From: Conexibacter sp. CPCC 205762
GTDB taxonomy: Bacteria > Actinomycetota > Thermoleophilia > Solirubrobacterales > Solirubrobacteraceae
Length of the DNA stretch: 64,000 nucleotides
NCBI RefSeq assembly: GCF_030646155.1
Contig: NZ_JAUTDN010000004.1
Coordinates: 186,001 to 250,000, forward strand
Reading direction: 5' to 3'
Below the pieces are notes generated by a model, which saw only the letters and a program-made list of their open reading frames with translations, had not been told where the DNA came from and searched no databases. Both the position numbers and the translations under genes were made by a program. The stretch's first letter is position 1. The number at the start of each line of letters is the position of its first letter. Below, one piece after another: positions 10,722 through 19,374 of this stretch.

Positions 10722-12521
10722 GCCGGCGGTGACCGGCGTCTGCGCCGTCGGATCGCCGTAGCGGCCCGTCAGCGCGACGATCACGAGCGGGAAGAACCAG
10801 ACGACGTAGAGGTAGAACCAGTAGGTCAGCGACAGCTGCAACGCGATCAGCACGACCGCGCCGAGCGCCGCCGTCTGCACCAGCGTCCGCCGCCGCCAGA
10901 TCACCAGCAGCGACAGCGCGAACGCGACCGCCGCCAGCTGCACCGCCGTCTGGACGGTGTCGAGACCGCCCCACAGGCCCCAGATCGAGAACGGCGAGCC
11001 GCGATCGCGCTGGAACGCGAAGGTGTGGTCGAAGAAGGTCGACCAGTTGCCCTCCAGCGTCACCGGCAGCAGCGCCAGCGCCGCCACGACGACGAACGCG
11101 AGCGCGTAGGCGAGCAGCGCCCGGAAGCCTCTGCGCGGCCCGGCTGCTCCTCTGCGCACCGCGTCGCTCGGCGTCACCGCCAGCAGCGGCGCGAGCGCGA
11201 GCGGCGCGAACTTCGTCAGCCCGGCGAGCGCGACCAGCGCCCCGCGCGCCGCCGGCCGCGCCGCCGCCAGCAGGCCGCAGACGATCAGCAGCGAGACGAG
11301 CGCGTCGTTGCCGTTCGTGTTCGAGACGTAGAGCGTGAAGGGGAAGGCGGCCCACAGGTAGGCGAGCACGATCCCCAGCGACGGCCCGCGGATCCGCCGG
11401 CCGAGGAAGAACAGCGCGACGATCGTCAGCAGGTCGAAGACGACCGCGGCCGCGTGCGCCGCCGGCAGGTCGTCCCAGCGCCCGCTCCAGCCGAAGATCC
11501 GCTCGAACGGGACGTAGGCGATGTAGTTGACCGGGCCGTAGGTGTCGCCGTGGGCGTTGTCGGCCGGCCAGCCGCCGTAGAGCGGATCGCCGTGGACCAG
11601 CTTGTTCGCGCCGATCACTCCGGAGTAGCCCACGTCGATCACGTTCGAGTTGGTGACGTTGAGGCCGACGCGGAAGCCGATCAGGAAGACGAGCGCGACC
11701 GCCAACCACGAGACCGGCACCAGCAGCCTCAGCGGCTCGGGCCGGCCGCCGCGGCGGCCGAGGAACAGCATCCGCACCAGCAGGTAGATCAGCGGCGGGT
11801 AGATCAGCGGCGTCGAGAGGCCGATCCGCGCGTGGTTGAAGAAGGCCAGCGAGACCGAGAACGACAGCAGCACGAGCAGGTCGACGAGCAGCCACGACGG
11901 CCGCCGCCGCCAGGGGACGAACGGCGCGACGAACAGCAGGCAGAGCGGCAGCCAGACGTACCAGGCGTTGACGCGCCGGCCGAAGGCGCCCTCGTAGCCG
12001 CGCGCCATCGTCCACGGCACCTGGTACCCGGTCCACGCCTCGCGCACGTTGCCGGTCAGGTCGTCGATCGTCACCTGCCCGATCTCCGCGCGCGCTCTGG
12101 AGAAGTAGCTGACCTGCCACTGCCCGGTGCCCTTCGTGTAGGCGCTCGAATAGGAGCCCGGGTAGTGAGGCACCATCTTTCTGATCTTCGGCACCGCGCT
12201 GGCGATCGCCGTCACCTGTCTGGAGGTGAGGCGGAAGCCGGGCGGCGCGATCGACGGGCTCGGCGGCGTTCTGAGCGCGTTCGGGTCGACCGCGGTCGTG
12301 GCGGTCGCCGGCTGACCGCTGACGGCCGGAGCGGTCACGCTCGGCGTCGTGCCGACCGGCGCGCCGCCGAGCGGCGTCGAGTCGACCAGCGGCGGCGGCA
12401 CGGCGGCGGTTGCGTCGCGGTCGGCAGCCGGCTGCGTCTGCGCCCCGGCGACCGCCGGAACGGCCAGCGCCAGCAGCGCGATCAGCACGACCGCGGCGAT
12501 GCGCGCCGCGGCGCGCCTCAT
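10659..12521 (-). CDS. Polytopic membrane glycosyltransferase (GT87/GT39-like)
   Basis: A 620-residue protein with a signal-like N-terminal helix, a Pro/Thr-rich linker, an approximately 60-residue extracytoplasmic region (SRQVTAIASAVPKIRKMVPHY), and at least ten hydrophobic helices. An acidic loop after a membrane helix (DVGYSGVIGANKLVHGDPLYGGWP) and NTNGND resemble polyprenyl-phosphate-sugar-dependent glycosyltransferases of the DUF2029/GT87 group. The upstream GtrA gene overlaps it by four bases, supporting a role in lipid-linked sugar transfer at the outer face of the membrane. Donor and acceptor are unknown. Confidence 0.75.
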   Translation of the reverse strand: MRRAAARIAAVVLIALLALAVPAVAGAQTQPAADRDATAAVPPPLVDSTPLGGAPVGTTPSVTAPAVSGQPATATTAVDPNALRTPPSPSIAPPGFRLTSRQVTAIASAVPKIRKMVPHYPGSYSSAYTKGTGQWQVSYFSRARAEIGQVTIDDLTGNVREAWTGYQVPWTMARGYEGAFGRRVNAWYVWLPLCLLFVAPFVPWRRRPSWLLVDLLVLLSFSVSLAFFNHARIGLSTPLIYPPLIYLLVRMLFLGRRGGRPEPLRLLVPVSWLAVALVFLIGFRVGLNVTNSNVIDVGYSGVIGANKLVHGDPLYGGWPADNAHGDTYGPVNYIAYVPFERIFGWSGRWDDLPAAHAAAVVFDLLTIVALFFLGRRIRGPSLGIVLAYLWAAFPFTLYVSNTNGNDALVSLLIVCGLLAAARPAARGALVALAGLTKFAPLALAPLLAVTPSDAVRRGAAGPRRGFRALLAYALAFVVVAALALLPVTLEGNWSTFFDHTFAFQRDRGSPFSIWGLWGGLDTVQTAVQLAAVAFALSLLVIWRRRTLVQTAALGAVVLIALQLSLTYWFYLYVVWFFPLVIVALTGRYGDPTAQTPVTAGSAEAGGSGHEQLLDPVGAQR

Positions 12522-12964
12522 CTGCGGAAGCTCCAGAGCTTCTGTCCGAGGAAGTTCAGCGGCGTCGCGGCGACGATCGCGATCGCCTGCGCCAGCACCT
12601 TCGCCAGCCCGGCACCCTCCACCAGTCCGACCAGCACGACGTAGCTGAAGGCGAACGCCGTCACGCTGACGACGAAGAAGCGGGCCGCCTGGAAGCCGGC
12701 GTGACCGCCGCGGCCGTCAAAGGTCCAGTGGCGGTTCCACCAGAAGTTGTTCAGCACCGAGACGAGGAAGGCCAGCACCGAGGCGACGCGGTAGCCGATC
12801 CCGAGCGGATGGACCGCGAGCGTGAAGATCGCGAGGTTGACGGCGTAGCCGCTCGCGCCGACGAGGCCGAAGCGGACGAACTGGAGCCAGTTCTTCGGAT
12901 GCTGCAGACCGTGGCGCACACGGCGGTGCAACGGCAGAGCGACGGTGGCGGCCTCGTCGGACAT
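12518..12964 (-). CDS. GtrA-family membrane protein
   Basis: Small membrane protein of 148 residues with four hydrophobic helices and GtrA hallmarks: FVRFGLVGASGYAVNL in helix 1, FLVSVLNNFWWNRHWTF at helix 2, and NFLGQKLWSFRR at the end. GtrA proteins are thought to help translocate or present polyprenyl-linked sugars. It is coupled to the downstream glycosyltransferase by an ATGA overlap. The ATG giving MSDEAATV was chosen; an in-frame start ten codons upstream is also possible. Confidence 0.9.
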   Translation of the reverse strand: MSDEAATVALPLHRRVRHGLQHPKNWLQFVRFGLVGASGYAVNLAIFTLAVHPLGIGYRVASVLAFLVSVLNNFWWNRHWTFDGRGGHAGFQAARFFVVSVTAFAFSYVVLVGLVEGAGLAKVLAQAIAIVAATPLNFLGQKLWSFRR

Positions 12965-13013
12965 ATGCGCACACAGCGTACCCCGCTGCGGCATGAGTTT
13001 CCGCTGAGAACGG

Positions 13014-14501
13014 TCAGGCGCCAGCGGGCGACGGGAGACCGAAATGGTCGGTCACCATCGGCAGCACGTCGCGCAGCGTCCACTGATCGAGCGCGTCGCG
13101 GGTATCCCAACCCCGCCCACCCTCCGTCCCGCACCACAGCAGCGCGCCCTCGGAGTCGCTGCGGTGGAGCGAGCCGTGGCTGCCGCCGCTGGGATGCCAG
13201 GCGCCGCCCCAGTCGACGAACTCGTAGGCCGGGCCGGCCGACAGCAGCACGTCGCCGGCGGTCGGGCAGGTCAGCGCCGACCAGACGCGGCCGAGCGCGT
13301 CGGGGTACTCCGGCGACAGCAGGCGGCCGTCCTCGACGCGGCCGCCGATCGCCGCCAGCTCGCCGTCGATGCTCCATCTGCGCCCGCGCAGGTCGACGAG
13401 GTCGCCGCCCGGCGAGAAGTGCAGCTCGCCGCGCGCGCTCGCGATCACGCCCACGCGCGGAGAGGAGAGGCGCATCGCGAGGTCGACGCCAGGGGCCGCG
13501 AGCGCGACCTTCGCCGCTCTGGCGGCGACCGCCGCACGGTCCTCGTCGCGCAGCACGTAGACCATCGCCGACCGCTGCGCCGGGCATATCGCTATCTCGC
13601 CGTCGGTCGCGCGGCCGCCGTTCGGTCTCGCGACCTGCCAGTCGGCGAAGGCGACGTCGAGCCGGATCCGCTCCTCCACCAGCGTGTGCGAGTGGTCGGC
13701 CATCACGATCATCGCGTGCTCGTCGAGGAACCGCTCGAGCCCGCCGCCGGCGTGCACGAGCCGCTCCAGCTGGCGGTCGGCGGCGGCGATCGAGGTCACC
13801 TGTGCCGCCGGCCCGTTGCGGTGCGAGAAGGTGTCGTTGTCGGGCAGCGAGAAGAGCATGAAGTCATAGAGGTCGTGCTCCTCCATGTAGGCGCCGACGC
13901 AGCCCGTGTGGACGTCGCGCTGGCCCGGCATCGCGAACTGGCCGCGGCAGCCGCTGCGACGGCTCGCGAAGAGGTCGGCGTAGAACAGCTCGCGCGGGCC
14001 CTTGACCGCGTCTCTGAAGACGGTCGCGTTGGCGATCCGGGCGAGCGTCGAGTCGGTCGTTACGTGGTGCTCGTGCCGGCCGCGGTACATCAGGTAGGTC
14101 GTCCCGGCGGTGCGGATCCCGGCGTCGTCGAGCAGCTCGAAGCAGGTCGGCGTCTCGGCGGCGAGATGAACCGCGTTCATGTTGTAGACAGTGTCCGTCA
14201 GCGACCGCAGCACGCCGAACTTGCGCGAGGCCGAGAAGCTCGAGCCGTACTCGACGTACCGCCCCTCCGCCCGCGAGAACCAGTTCATGCTCGGGATCCG
14301 GTGCCTGTCCGGGCCCGTGCCGGTCGCGATCGAGGCGGCGCAGACCGGCGTCACCGACGGGAAGGCCGCGACGCAGTCGTCGACGTAGGCGCCGCGGTCG
14401 CGGATCGCCTTCAGCGTCGGCGCCGTCCCGCTCTCGATCGCGCGCTCGAGCATCGCCGGCTTCATTCCGTCGATGACCGTCAGGACCAGCTTCTTGCTCA
14501 T
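13014..14501 (-). CDS. Alkaline phosphatase superfamily (type I phosphodiesterase/nucleotide pyrophosphatase-like) protein
   Basis: A 495-residue soluble enzyme of the phosphodiesterase/nucleotide pyrophosphatase branch. The N-terminal VIDGMKPAML carries the first metal aspartate, and AFPSVTPVCAASIATG holds the nucleophile threonine. SLPDNDTFSH and MADHSHT supply the remaining Asp/His metal ligands. No signal peptide or membrane helix is seen, so it probably acts in the cytoplasm. It lies next to glycosyltransferase genes, but the substrate cannot be inferred. Confidence 0.82.
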   Translation of the reverse strand: MSKKLVLTVIDGMKPAMLERAIESGTAPTLKAIRDRGAYVDDCVAAFPSVTPVCAASIATGTGPDRHRIPSMNWFSRAEGRYVEYGSSFSASRKFGVLRSLTDTVYNMNAVHLAAETPTCFELLDDAGIRTAGTTYLMYRGRHEHHVTTDSTLARIANATVFRDAVKGPRELFYADLFASRRSGCRGQFAMPGQRDVHTGCVGAYMEEHDLYDFMLFSLPDNDTFSHRNGPAAQVTSIAAADRQLERLVHAGGGLERFLDEHAMIVMADHSHTLVEERIRLDVAFADWQVARPNGGRATDGEIAICPAQRSAMVYVLRDEDRAAVAARAAKVALAAPGVDLAMRLSSPRVGVIASARGELHFSPGGDLVDLRGRRWSIDGELAAIGGRVEDGRLLSPEYPDALGRVWSALTCPTAGDVLLSAGPAYEFVDWGGAWHPSGGSHGSLHRSDSEGALLWCGTEGGRGWDTRDALDQWTLRDVLPMVTDHFGLPSPAGA

Positions 14502-14528
14502 GACCGCCGTCCGCCGCCGATCGCCACG

Positions 14529-15119
14529 TCAGCGCAGGACGCGCAGGCCGGCGTACTTCTGTCCCTCGCGTCTGCGCTGGCCGAGCAGCAGCCAGGCGAG
14601 GAACGCGAGCGCGACCAGCGAGAGCGGCGGCAGCAGCACCGACAGGCCGGCGACGACGACGCCCGCCCCCTCCGCGTAGACCGGCAGCGCCGCCGCGGCC
14701 TCGCCGTCGAGCCGCGAGCGGGTGCGGCGGAAGAAGACGCGCGCGGTCGCCACCGCGAGCGCCGCGCAGACGATGCCTCCGGCGATCCCGGGCCACCAGC
14801 TGTAGTCGTCGTCGGCGAGGGCGCCGGCGAAGAAGAGCGCGCCGAGCGCGAGCGAGACCGCGCCGATCACCAGCCCGGCCGGGCCCGCCTCGACCCTGTC
14901 AGCGCCCAGACGCCGCTCGGCGACGATCAGGCCGATCACCCCGAGCAGCAGCACCAGCAGGAAGACGGGCGACTCCAGGAACGACAGGTCGGTGCCGCTG
15001 AAATCGATCCCGACGTCGCCGCGCGCGAGCGCGCCGACGAGCAGAGCAGGCAGGAACGGGCGCAGGCCGACGCCGAGCGCGAGGCCGATCCCGAGGCAGA
15101 TGGCGAGGAAAAGGGTCAT
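14529..15119 (-). CDS. DUF4126-like integral membrane protein
   Basis: A 196-residue protein with about five hydrophobic helices. The start MTLFLAICLGIGLALGVGLRP with the following FLPALLVG resembles the glycine-rich first helix of DUF4126 proteins. A short acidic loop (GDVGIDFSGTDLSFLES) and a basic interhelical loop (FFRRTRSRLD) define the topology. The function is unknown. It is divergent from the aminotransferase, with about 100 bases between starts. The family assignment is from memory of the motif, not from a search. Confidence 0.6.
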   Translation of the reverse strand: MTLFLAICLGIGLALGVGLRPFLPALLVGALARGDVGIDFSGTDLSFLESPVFLLVLLLGVIGLIVAERRLGADRVEAGPAGLVIGAVSLALGALFFAGALADDDYSWWPGIAGGIVCAALAVATARVFFRRTRSRLDGEAAAALPVYAEGAGVVVAGLSVLLPPLSLVALAFLAWLLLGQRRREGQKYAGLRVLR

Positions 15120-15218
15120 CCGGTCCGGTAGCTTGAAGTTGGCATGACGATAGTCGACGGGGCGAGGCGATCGGCCCGTTGCGGCGAAGCACACCCGGAG
15201 AAGAAAGTCCACGCCGGC

Positions 15219-16607
15219 ATGACCCGCAAGGAACCACCACGCTCCACCGCCCGCGATCTCGAACGATACGCGGCCCTGTTCGCCTCGCGCACGCAGGTGA
15301 TGAAGACCTCTGCGATGCGCGACCTGATGGCGCTGACGCAGCAGCCTGAGGTCATCACCCTCGCAGGCGGCCTGCCCGACACCTCGACCTTCCCGCCGGA
15401 CACGTACGCGAGCGTGATGGACACGATCGCGCGCGAGTCCTGCGCGCAGGCGCTGCAGTACGGGCCGACCGAGGGGATCGCGGCGGTCGACGCCTGCATC
15501 CAGCAGGTGATGGCGGCGGAGGGGATGGAGGTCACCGCGGAGGAGCTGCTCGTCACGACCGGCGGCCAGCAGGTGATCGACCTCGTCTGCAAGACGCTGA
15601 TCGACCCGGGCGACGTGATCATCGCCGAGGCGCCGACCTACCCGGGCGCCGTCCCGACCTTCGCCTCCTACCAGGCCGACGTCGTGCAGATCGCGATGGA
15701 CAGCGACGGCATGCGCGTCGACGAGCTGGAGGAGACGCTCGACCGGCTCGAGCGCGAGGGCCGCCGGCCGAAGTTCATCTACACGATCCCGACGTTCCAG
15801 AACCCGGGTGGCGTGACGATGTCGCTGCCGCGGCGAGAGCGGCTGGTGCGGATCGCGCACGAGCGCGAGCTGCTGGTGCTGGAGGACAACCCGTACGGGA
15901 TGCTGCGCTACGAGGGCGAGGCGCTGCCGCCGCTGTACGCGCTCGACGGCGGCGAGTTCGTCATCTACCTCGGCACCTTCTCGAAGATCCTCTCGCCGGG
16001 GATCCGCCTCGGCTGGGCGGCCGCGCCGCAGCCGGTGCTGCAGAAGATGAACATCGGCAAGGCCGCCGCCGACCTCTGCTCCTCGTCGATGACGCAGCTG
16101 TTCGTCGCCAACTACTTCGCCGCGGTCGACTGGCAGAGATACGTGATGTCGCTGCGCGACGTCTACCGCCAGCGCCGCAACGCGATGTTCGACGCGCTCG
16201 CCGAGCACTTCCCGCGCGAGGCGCAGTGGACGAGACCCGAGGGCGGCATGTTCATCTGGGCGACGCTGCCCGACTACATCGACACGACCGACCTGCTCGC
16301 GCGCGCCCTGCGCGAGAACGTCGCCTTCGTGCCCGGTCGCGCAGCGTACCTCGACGGTCGCGGCGGCTCCTCGATGCGGCTGAACTTCTCCGGCGTCAGC
16401 GAGCACGACATCCGCGAGGGGATCCGCCGCATCGGCGCGGTCATAGCCGAGCAGGTCGCGCTCTACGGCACGCTCACCGGCGCGCCGGCCGCCGCTCCGG
16501 CCGCCAGCGCGTCCACGGACGGCGCGAGCGACCGGGATCGGCTCGCGCACGTCGTCGAGCTGCCGCGCCGCGTCGAGCGGCAGCAGCGCGCCGAAGGCGA
16601 CAGCTGA
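15219..16607 (+). CDS. PLP-dependent aminotransferase (class I/II, LysN/2-aminoadipate type)
   Basis: Fold-type I aminotransferase of 462 residues. TTGGQQ near residue 110 binds the PLP phosphate. PTFQNPGGVTM carries the conserved Asn, EDNPYGMLRY the Asp/Tyr pair, and GTFSKILSPGIRLGW the Schiff-base lysine. The RLNFSG stretch near the C-terminus has the carboxylate-binding arginine. It resembles aromatic/2-aminoadipate aminotransferases related to MocR C-terminal domains but lacks the DNA-binding domain. The ATG at MTRKEPP was preferred because an AG-rich ribosome site lies about 11 bases before it. The last 50 residues are a low-complexity tail. Confidence 0.9.
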   Translation: MTRKEPPRSTARDLERYAALFASRTQVMKTSAMRDLMALTQQPEVITLAGGLPDTSTFPPDTYASVMDTIARESCAQALQYGPTEGIAAVDACIQQVMAAEGMEVTAEELLVTTGGQQVIDLVCKTLIDPGDVIIAEAPTYPGAVPTFASYQADVVQIAMDSDGMRVDELEETLDRLEREGRRPKFIYTIPTFQNPGGVTMSLPRRERLVRIAHERELLVLEDNPYGMLRYEGEALPPLYALDGGEFVIYLGTFSKILSPGIRLGWAAAPQPVLQKMNIGKAAADLCSSSMTQLFVANYFAAVDWQRYVMSLRDVYRQRRNAMFDALAEHFPREAQWTRPEGGMFIWATLPDYIDTTDLLARALRENVAFVPGRAAYLDGRGGSSMRLNFSGVSEHDIREGIRRIGAVIAEQVALYGTLTGAPAAAPAASASTDGASDRDRLAHVVELPRRVERQQRAEGDS

Positions 16608-16616
16608 CCACTCCTC

Positions 16617-16667
16617 TGCGAGTTCCCGCCCGCGGCGGCGCCTCAGCGCGCCGCCGTGGAACTCGCA
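16617..16667. terminator. Long palindrome between convergent genes, probable bidirectional terminator
   Basis: Outer arms TGCGAGTTCC and GGAACTCGCA enclose a second GC-rich stem (GGCGGCGC with GCGCGCCGCC) with a CTCA loop. It sits between the convergent aminotransferase and bifunctional-nuclease genes, so it could end both transcripts, although no T-run follows. The outer arms match the palindrome inside the ABC ATPase gene. Confidence 0.55.
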
Positions 16668-16677
16668 CTCCGCGGGA

Positions 16678-17175
16678 CTAGGACTCGCCGCCGGCGAAGT
16701 CCTCCGGCGTGACGTGGTCGAGGAAGTCCTTGAACTTCTCGACGACCTCTTCGGTGTCCTCGACCTCGTGCTCGAACTCGATCGCCGACTCGGCGATCAC
16801 CTCTTCGGCCGCGAAGATCGGCGCGCCGGCACGGACGGCCAGCGCGAGTGCGTCGCTCGGGCGCGAGTCGATCTCCAGCTCGCGTCCGTTGACGCTGAGC
16901 GTGATCGAGGCGTAGAAGGTGTTCTCGCGCAGCTCCGTGACGGAGACGCGGGCGCAGTTGACCTCGAGCTCGGAGAGCATGTCCGACAGCAGGTCGTGCG
17001 TCATCGGCCGCGGCGTCGTCGCCCCTTGCAGCTTCATCAGGATCGCGGCGGCCTCAGGGTGGCCGATCCAGATCGGCAGGAACTTGTTGCTGTCGACGGT
17101 CTTCAGCAGCACGATCGGCTGCTTGCCGACCATGTCGAAGCTGACGCCGTAGATGACCATCTCCTGCACTTCCAT
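16678..17175 (-). CDS. Bifunctional nuclease (BFN/DUF151) family protein
   Basis: A 165-residue DUF151 protein. Family motifs are LLKTVDSNKFLPIWIGHPEA, PRPMTHDLLSDMLSELE, and SRPSDALALAVRAGAPIFA. Plant BFN members have RNase/DNase activity; the bacterial role is unsettled. A strongly acidic C-terminal helix follows the domain. The ATG giving MEVQEMVIYG was chosen because AGGAGC precedes it and the upstream in-frame sequence crosses a likely promoter. A second Met five codons downstream is also possible. Confidence 0.88.
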   Translation of the reverse strand: MEVQEMVIYGVSFDMVGKQPIVLLKTVDSNKFLPIWIGHPEAAAILMKLQGATTPRPMTHDLLSDMLSELEVNCARVSVTELRENTFYASITLSVNGRELEIDSRPSDALALAVRAGAPIFAAEEVIAESAIEFEHEVEDTEEVVEKFKDFLDHVTPEDFAGGES

Positions 17176-17200
17176 GCTCCTAGGCCTGGGGTAGGGACCA

Positions 17201-17230
17201 AGTATAGGCAGCGATCCGCTGGGCTCGGAA
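17201..17230 (-). promoter_or_regulatory. Likely sigma-A-type promoter of the DUF151 gene
   Basis: Reading the minus strand, TTCCGA and TATACT are separated by 18 bases, ending about 25 bases before the chosen start. The -10 hexamer is good and the -35 weak. Confidence 0.45.
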
Positions 17231-17322
17231 ACCGTCTTGCCCGCTTCTGGCGGATCGCAAGAAAGCAGCCGATTTGCTGGGCTTTTGCGCGTCGCCGCGG
17301 TTCGCACGTCCGTGCGCGAACC

Positions 17323-17356
17323 GGAAAACAAACGAGGCCCGCAGGTGCGGGCCTCG
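17323..17356 (-). terminator. Rho-independent terminator of tRNA-Ile
   Basis: On the minus strand an 11-base stem (CGAGGCCCGCA with TGCGGGCCTCG, two-base loop) is followed by TTTGTTTTC. It starts six bases after the tRNA 3' end, making it the clearest intrinsic terminator in the window. Confidence 0.85.
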
Positions 17357-17361
17357 AGCAG

Positions 17362-17435
<74 letters not shown>

Positions 17436-17496
17436 CGACTGGAGTCGCGATGATAGCGGGCCGTCCGCCTTCGTGCATCCCGCCTTCCACCGGCAT

Positions 17497-18384
17497 TCAG
17501 GCGACGGCGCGAACCCCCAGCCGGCGGGCGAGCGCGAGCGCTTCGTCGAGCGTCTCGAACGACAGCTGCACGCGGTAGCCGGCGCCGGCCGGCGCGACCT
17601 CGACGTCGCTGCCGACCGCGCTGGAGAAGACGTCGGAGAGCTGCGCGACCGCCTCCTGCTGGTCGGGATGCAGTCCGCTGCGTCTCGCGCGCGCCCTCGG
17701 CGCGGTCGCCTCGTCAGCCTCGGCGGCGGCGCGCGCGCGGCGTTCCAGCTCGCGGACCGACCAGCCGAGCGCGGCGGCGTCGCGCGCGAGCCGGCGCCGA
17801 TCGCCGTGGTCGGGGGCGAGCAGCAGCGCACGGCCGTGGCCCTCGCTGAGATCGCCTCGCTCCAGCAGCGCGAGCGCGTCGTCGGGCAGGTCGAGCAGGC
17901 GGATCAGGTTCGAGACCGCCACGCGGCTGCGGCCGACGCGCCGGCCGACGTCCTCCCGCGTGAGGCTCAGCTCCTCGACGAGCGCAGCGCAGGCACGCGC
18001 CTCCTCGACCGGGTTGAGGTCCTCGCGGGCCATGTTCTCGATCACGGCCAGCTCGAGCGAGGCGGCGTCGTCGCGCTGGCGGACGATCGCCGGAATCTCC
18101 GCGATACCAGCGATTTTCGCCGCGCGCCAGCGACGCTCGCCAGCGATCAGCTCCCACCCGCCCGCGGTCAGCGGACGCACCAGGATCGGCTGCAGCAGCC
18201 CGCGCGCCTTCAGCGACTCGGCCAGCGCGACGAGCGCCTCCTCCTCGAACTGGCGCCGCGGCTGGTGCGGGTTCGGCGCGATCTGCTCGACCGGCAGCGT
18301 TCGCAGCTCTTCGCTCTCGTCTCTCGGGGCGGCCGACAGGATCGCCGACAGGCCGCGGCCCATTCCACGGGGCTTCTCAGCCAC
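17497..18384 (-). CDS. parB: Chromosome partitioning protein ParB
   Basis: CTPase/DNA-binding clamp that loads at parS and spreads to organise the origin. Markers are the N-terminal GRGLSAIL, PVEQIAPNPHQPRRQF, LQPILVRP, the CTP-binding/arginine patch GERRWRAAK, and ENMAREDLNPVEEA. They are followed by the HTH (EDVGRRVGRSRVAVSNLIRLLDLP) and a C-terminal dimerisation domain. At 295 residues it is a standard chromosomal ParB. Its start overlaps the parA stop by eight bases. No intact canonical parS was seen in the window, only a split parS-like palindrome at 20477-20505. Confidence 0.96.
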   Translation of the reverse strand: MAEKPRGMGRGLSAILSAAPRDESEELRTLPVEQIAPNPHQPRRQFEEEALVALAESLKARGLLQPILVRPLTAGGWELIAGERRWRAAKIAGIAEIPAIVRQRDDAASLELAVIENMAREDLNPVEEARACAALVEELSLTREDVGRRVGRSRVAVSNLIRLLDLPDDALALLERGDLSEGHGRALLLAPDHGDRRRLARDAAALGWSVRELERRARAAAEADEATAPRARARRSGLHPDQQEAVAQLSDVFSSAVGSDVEVAPAGAGYRVQLSFETLDEALALARRLGVRAVA

Positions 18385-19135
18385 GGGCGGCCACCTCCTT
18401 CGCCAGTTCGAAGTACGCGTCGGAGCCGGCGCAGTGGGGATCGTGATGGATCACCGGTCTGCCGAAGCTCGGCGCCTCACCGACGCGGATGTTGCGGGGG
18501 ATGACGGTGTCGAAGACGAGCGTCGGGAAGTGGTCGCGGACCTCCTTCTCGACGTCCTGCGCCAGGCGCGTGCGCCCGTCGTGCATCGTCAGCAGCATGC
18601 CGGCGATCGTCAGTCTCGGGTTCAGCTCCCGCTGGATCAGCCCGAGCGTGTCGAGCAGCCCGGCGAGCCCTTCGAGCGCGAAGTACTCGGCCTGGACCGG
18701 CACGATCACGCGATCCGCGGCGACGAGCGCGTTGACCGTCAGCGGCCCGAGCGACGGCGGGCAGTCGAGGATCGTGAAGGTGTAGTCGTCGCGCACGTCC
18801 GCGAGCGTGTCGCGCAGGCGCGTCTCGGACGCCTCGATCCGCGGCAGCTCGACCGAAGCGCCCGCCAGGTCGGGGCTCGCGGGAACGATCGAGAGATGCT
18901 CGATCCCGGTCGGGCGGATCGCCTCGGCCATCGTCGCCTCGCCGGAGAGGACGTCGTAGACGCTCGGCTCGGAGTCCTTCGGGATCCCGAGCCCGACGGT
19001 CGCGTTCGCCTGCGCGTCGATGTCGACGAGCAGCGCTCTGTAGCCGGCCTCGGCGACACAGGCCGCGAGATTGACCGCGGTGGTCGTCTTGCCGACGCCG
19101 CCCTTCTGGTTTGCGATCGCGTAGACGGTTCCCAT
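18377..19135 (-). CDS. parA: Chromosome partitioning ATPase ParA (Soj)
   Basis: Walker-type ParA/Soj ATPase that moves ParB-origin complexes. The deviant Walker A KGGVGKTT lies near residue 11, DIDAQ is Walker A', and ILDCPPSLGPLT is Walker B. At 252 residues it has no N-terminal DNA-binding extension, as expected for a chromosomal protein. The ATG (MGTVYAIANQ) is preceded by GAAGGA. The gene is first of the parAB pair, with a 239-base gap separating it from rsmG. Confidence 0.96.
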   Translation of the reverse strand: MGTVYAIANQKGGVGKTTTAVNLAACVAEAGYRALLVDIDAQANATVGLGIPKDSEPSVYDVLSGEATMAEAIRPTGIEHLSIVPASPDLAGASVELPRIEASETRLRDTLADVRDDYTFTILDCPPSLGPLTVNALVAADRVIVPVQAEYFALEGLAGLLDTLGLIQRELNPRLTIAGMLLTMHDGRTRLAQDVEKEVRDHFPTLVFDTVIPRNIRVGEAPSFGRPVIHHDPHCAGSDAYFELAKEVAARG

Positions 19136-19374
19136 CAATGATTCCTTCGTGGGGTCAGTGTGTGCCGGCGACCGGGTGTCGCGGCGCGGCGGTGGATCGA
19201 TCCTGCCCGGTGGTGGAAGCGCGCTCTGCAACTCCCAGCGGACGTGACCTTAGCGCCGTAGACGGTCGGACAGCCGGTTCGGGAGGCCCAGAAATGGCTT
19301 CTGACGGCCTCCGAGGACCTCCCGAAGGGGGTCGGACCCCCGTGAATCGGGGTGGGAAGCCCGGTTTTTCCCGC
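19136..19374. other. Non-coding gap between rsmG and parA with several GC-rich palindromes
   Basis: There is no convincing ORF. It contains a GGGGG-TCGGA-CCCCC hairpin around 19327-19341 and a CCCGCTC/GAGCGGG palindrome that spans the rsmG stop codon. Several GGGAGG/CCTCCC blocks can pair. The parAB promoter presumably lies here, but no clear -10/-35 pair was found, and neither an intact parS nor a half-site is present. Confidence 0.5.
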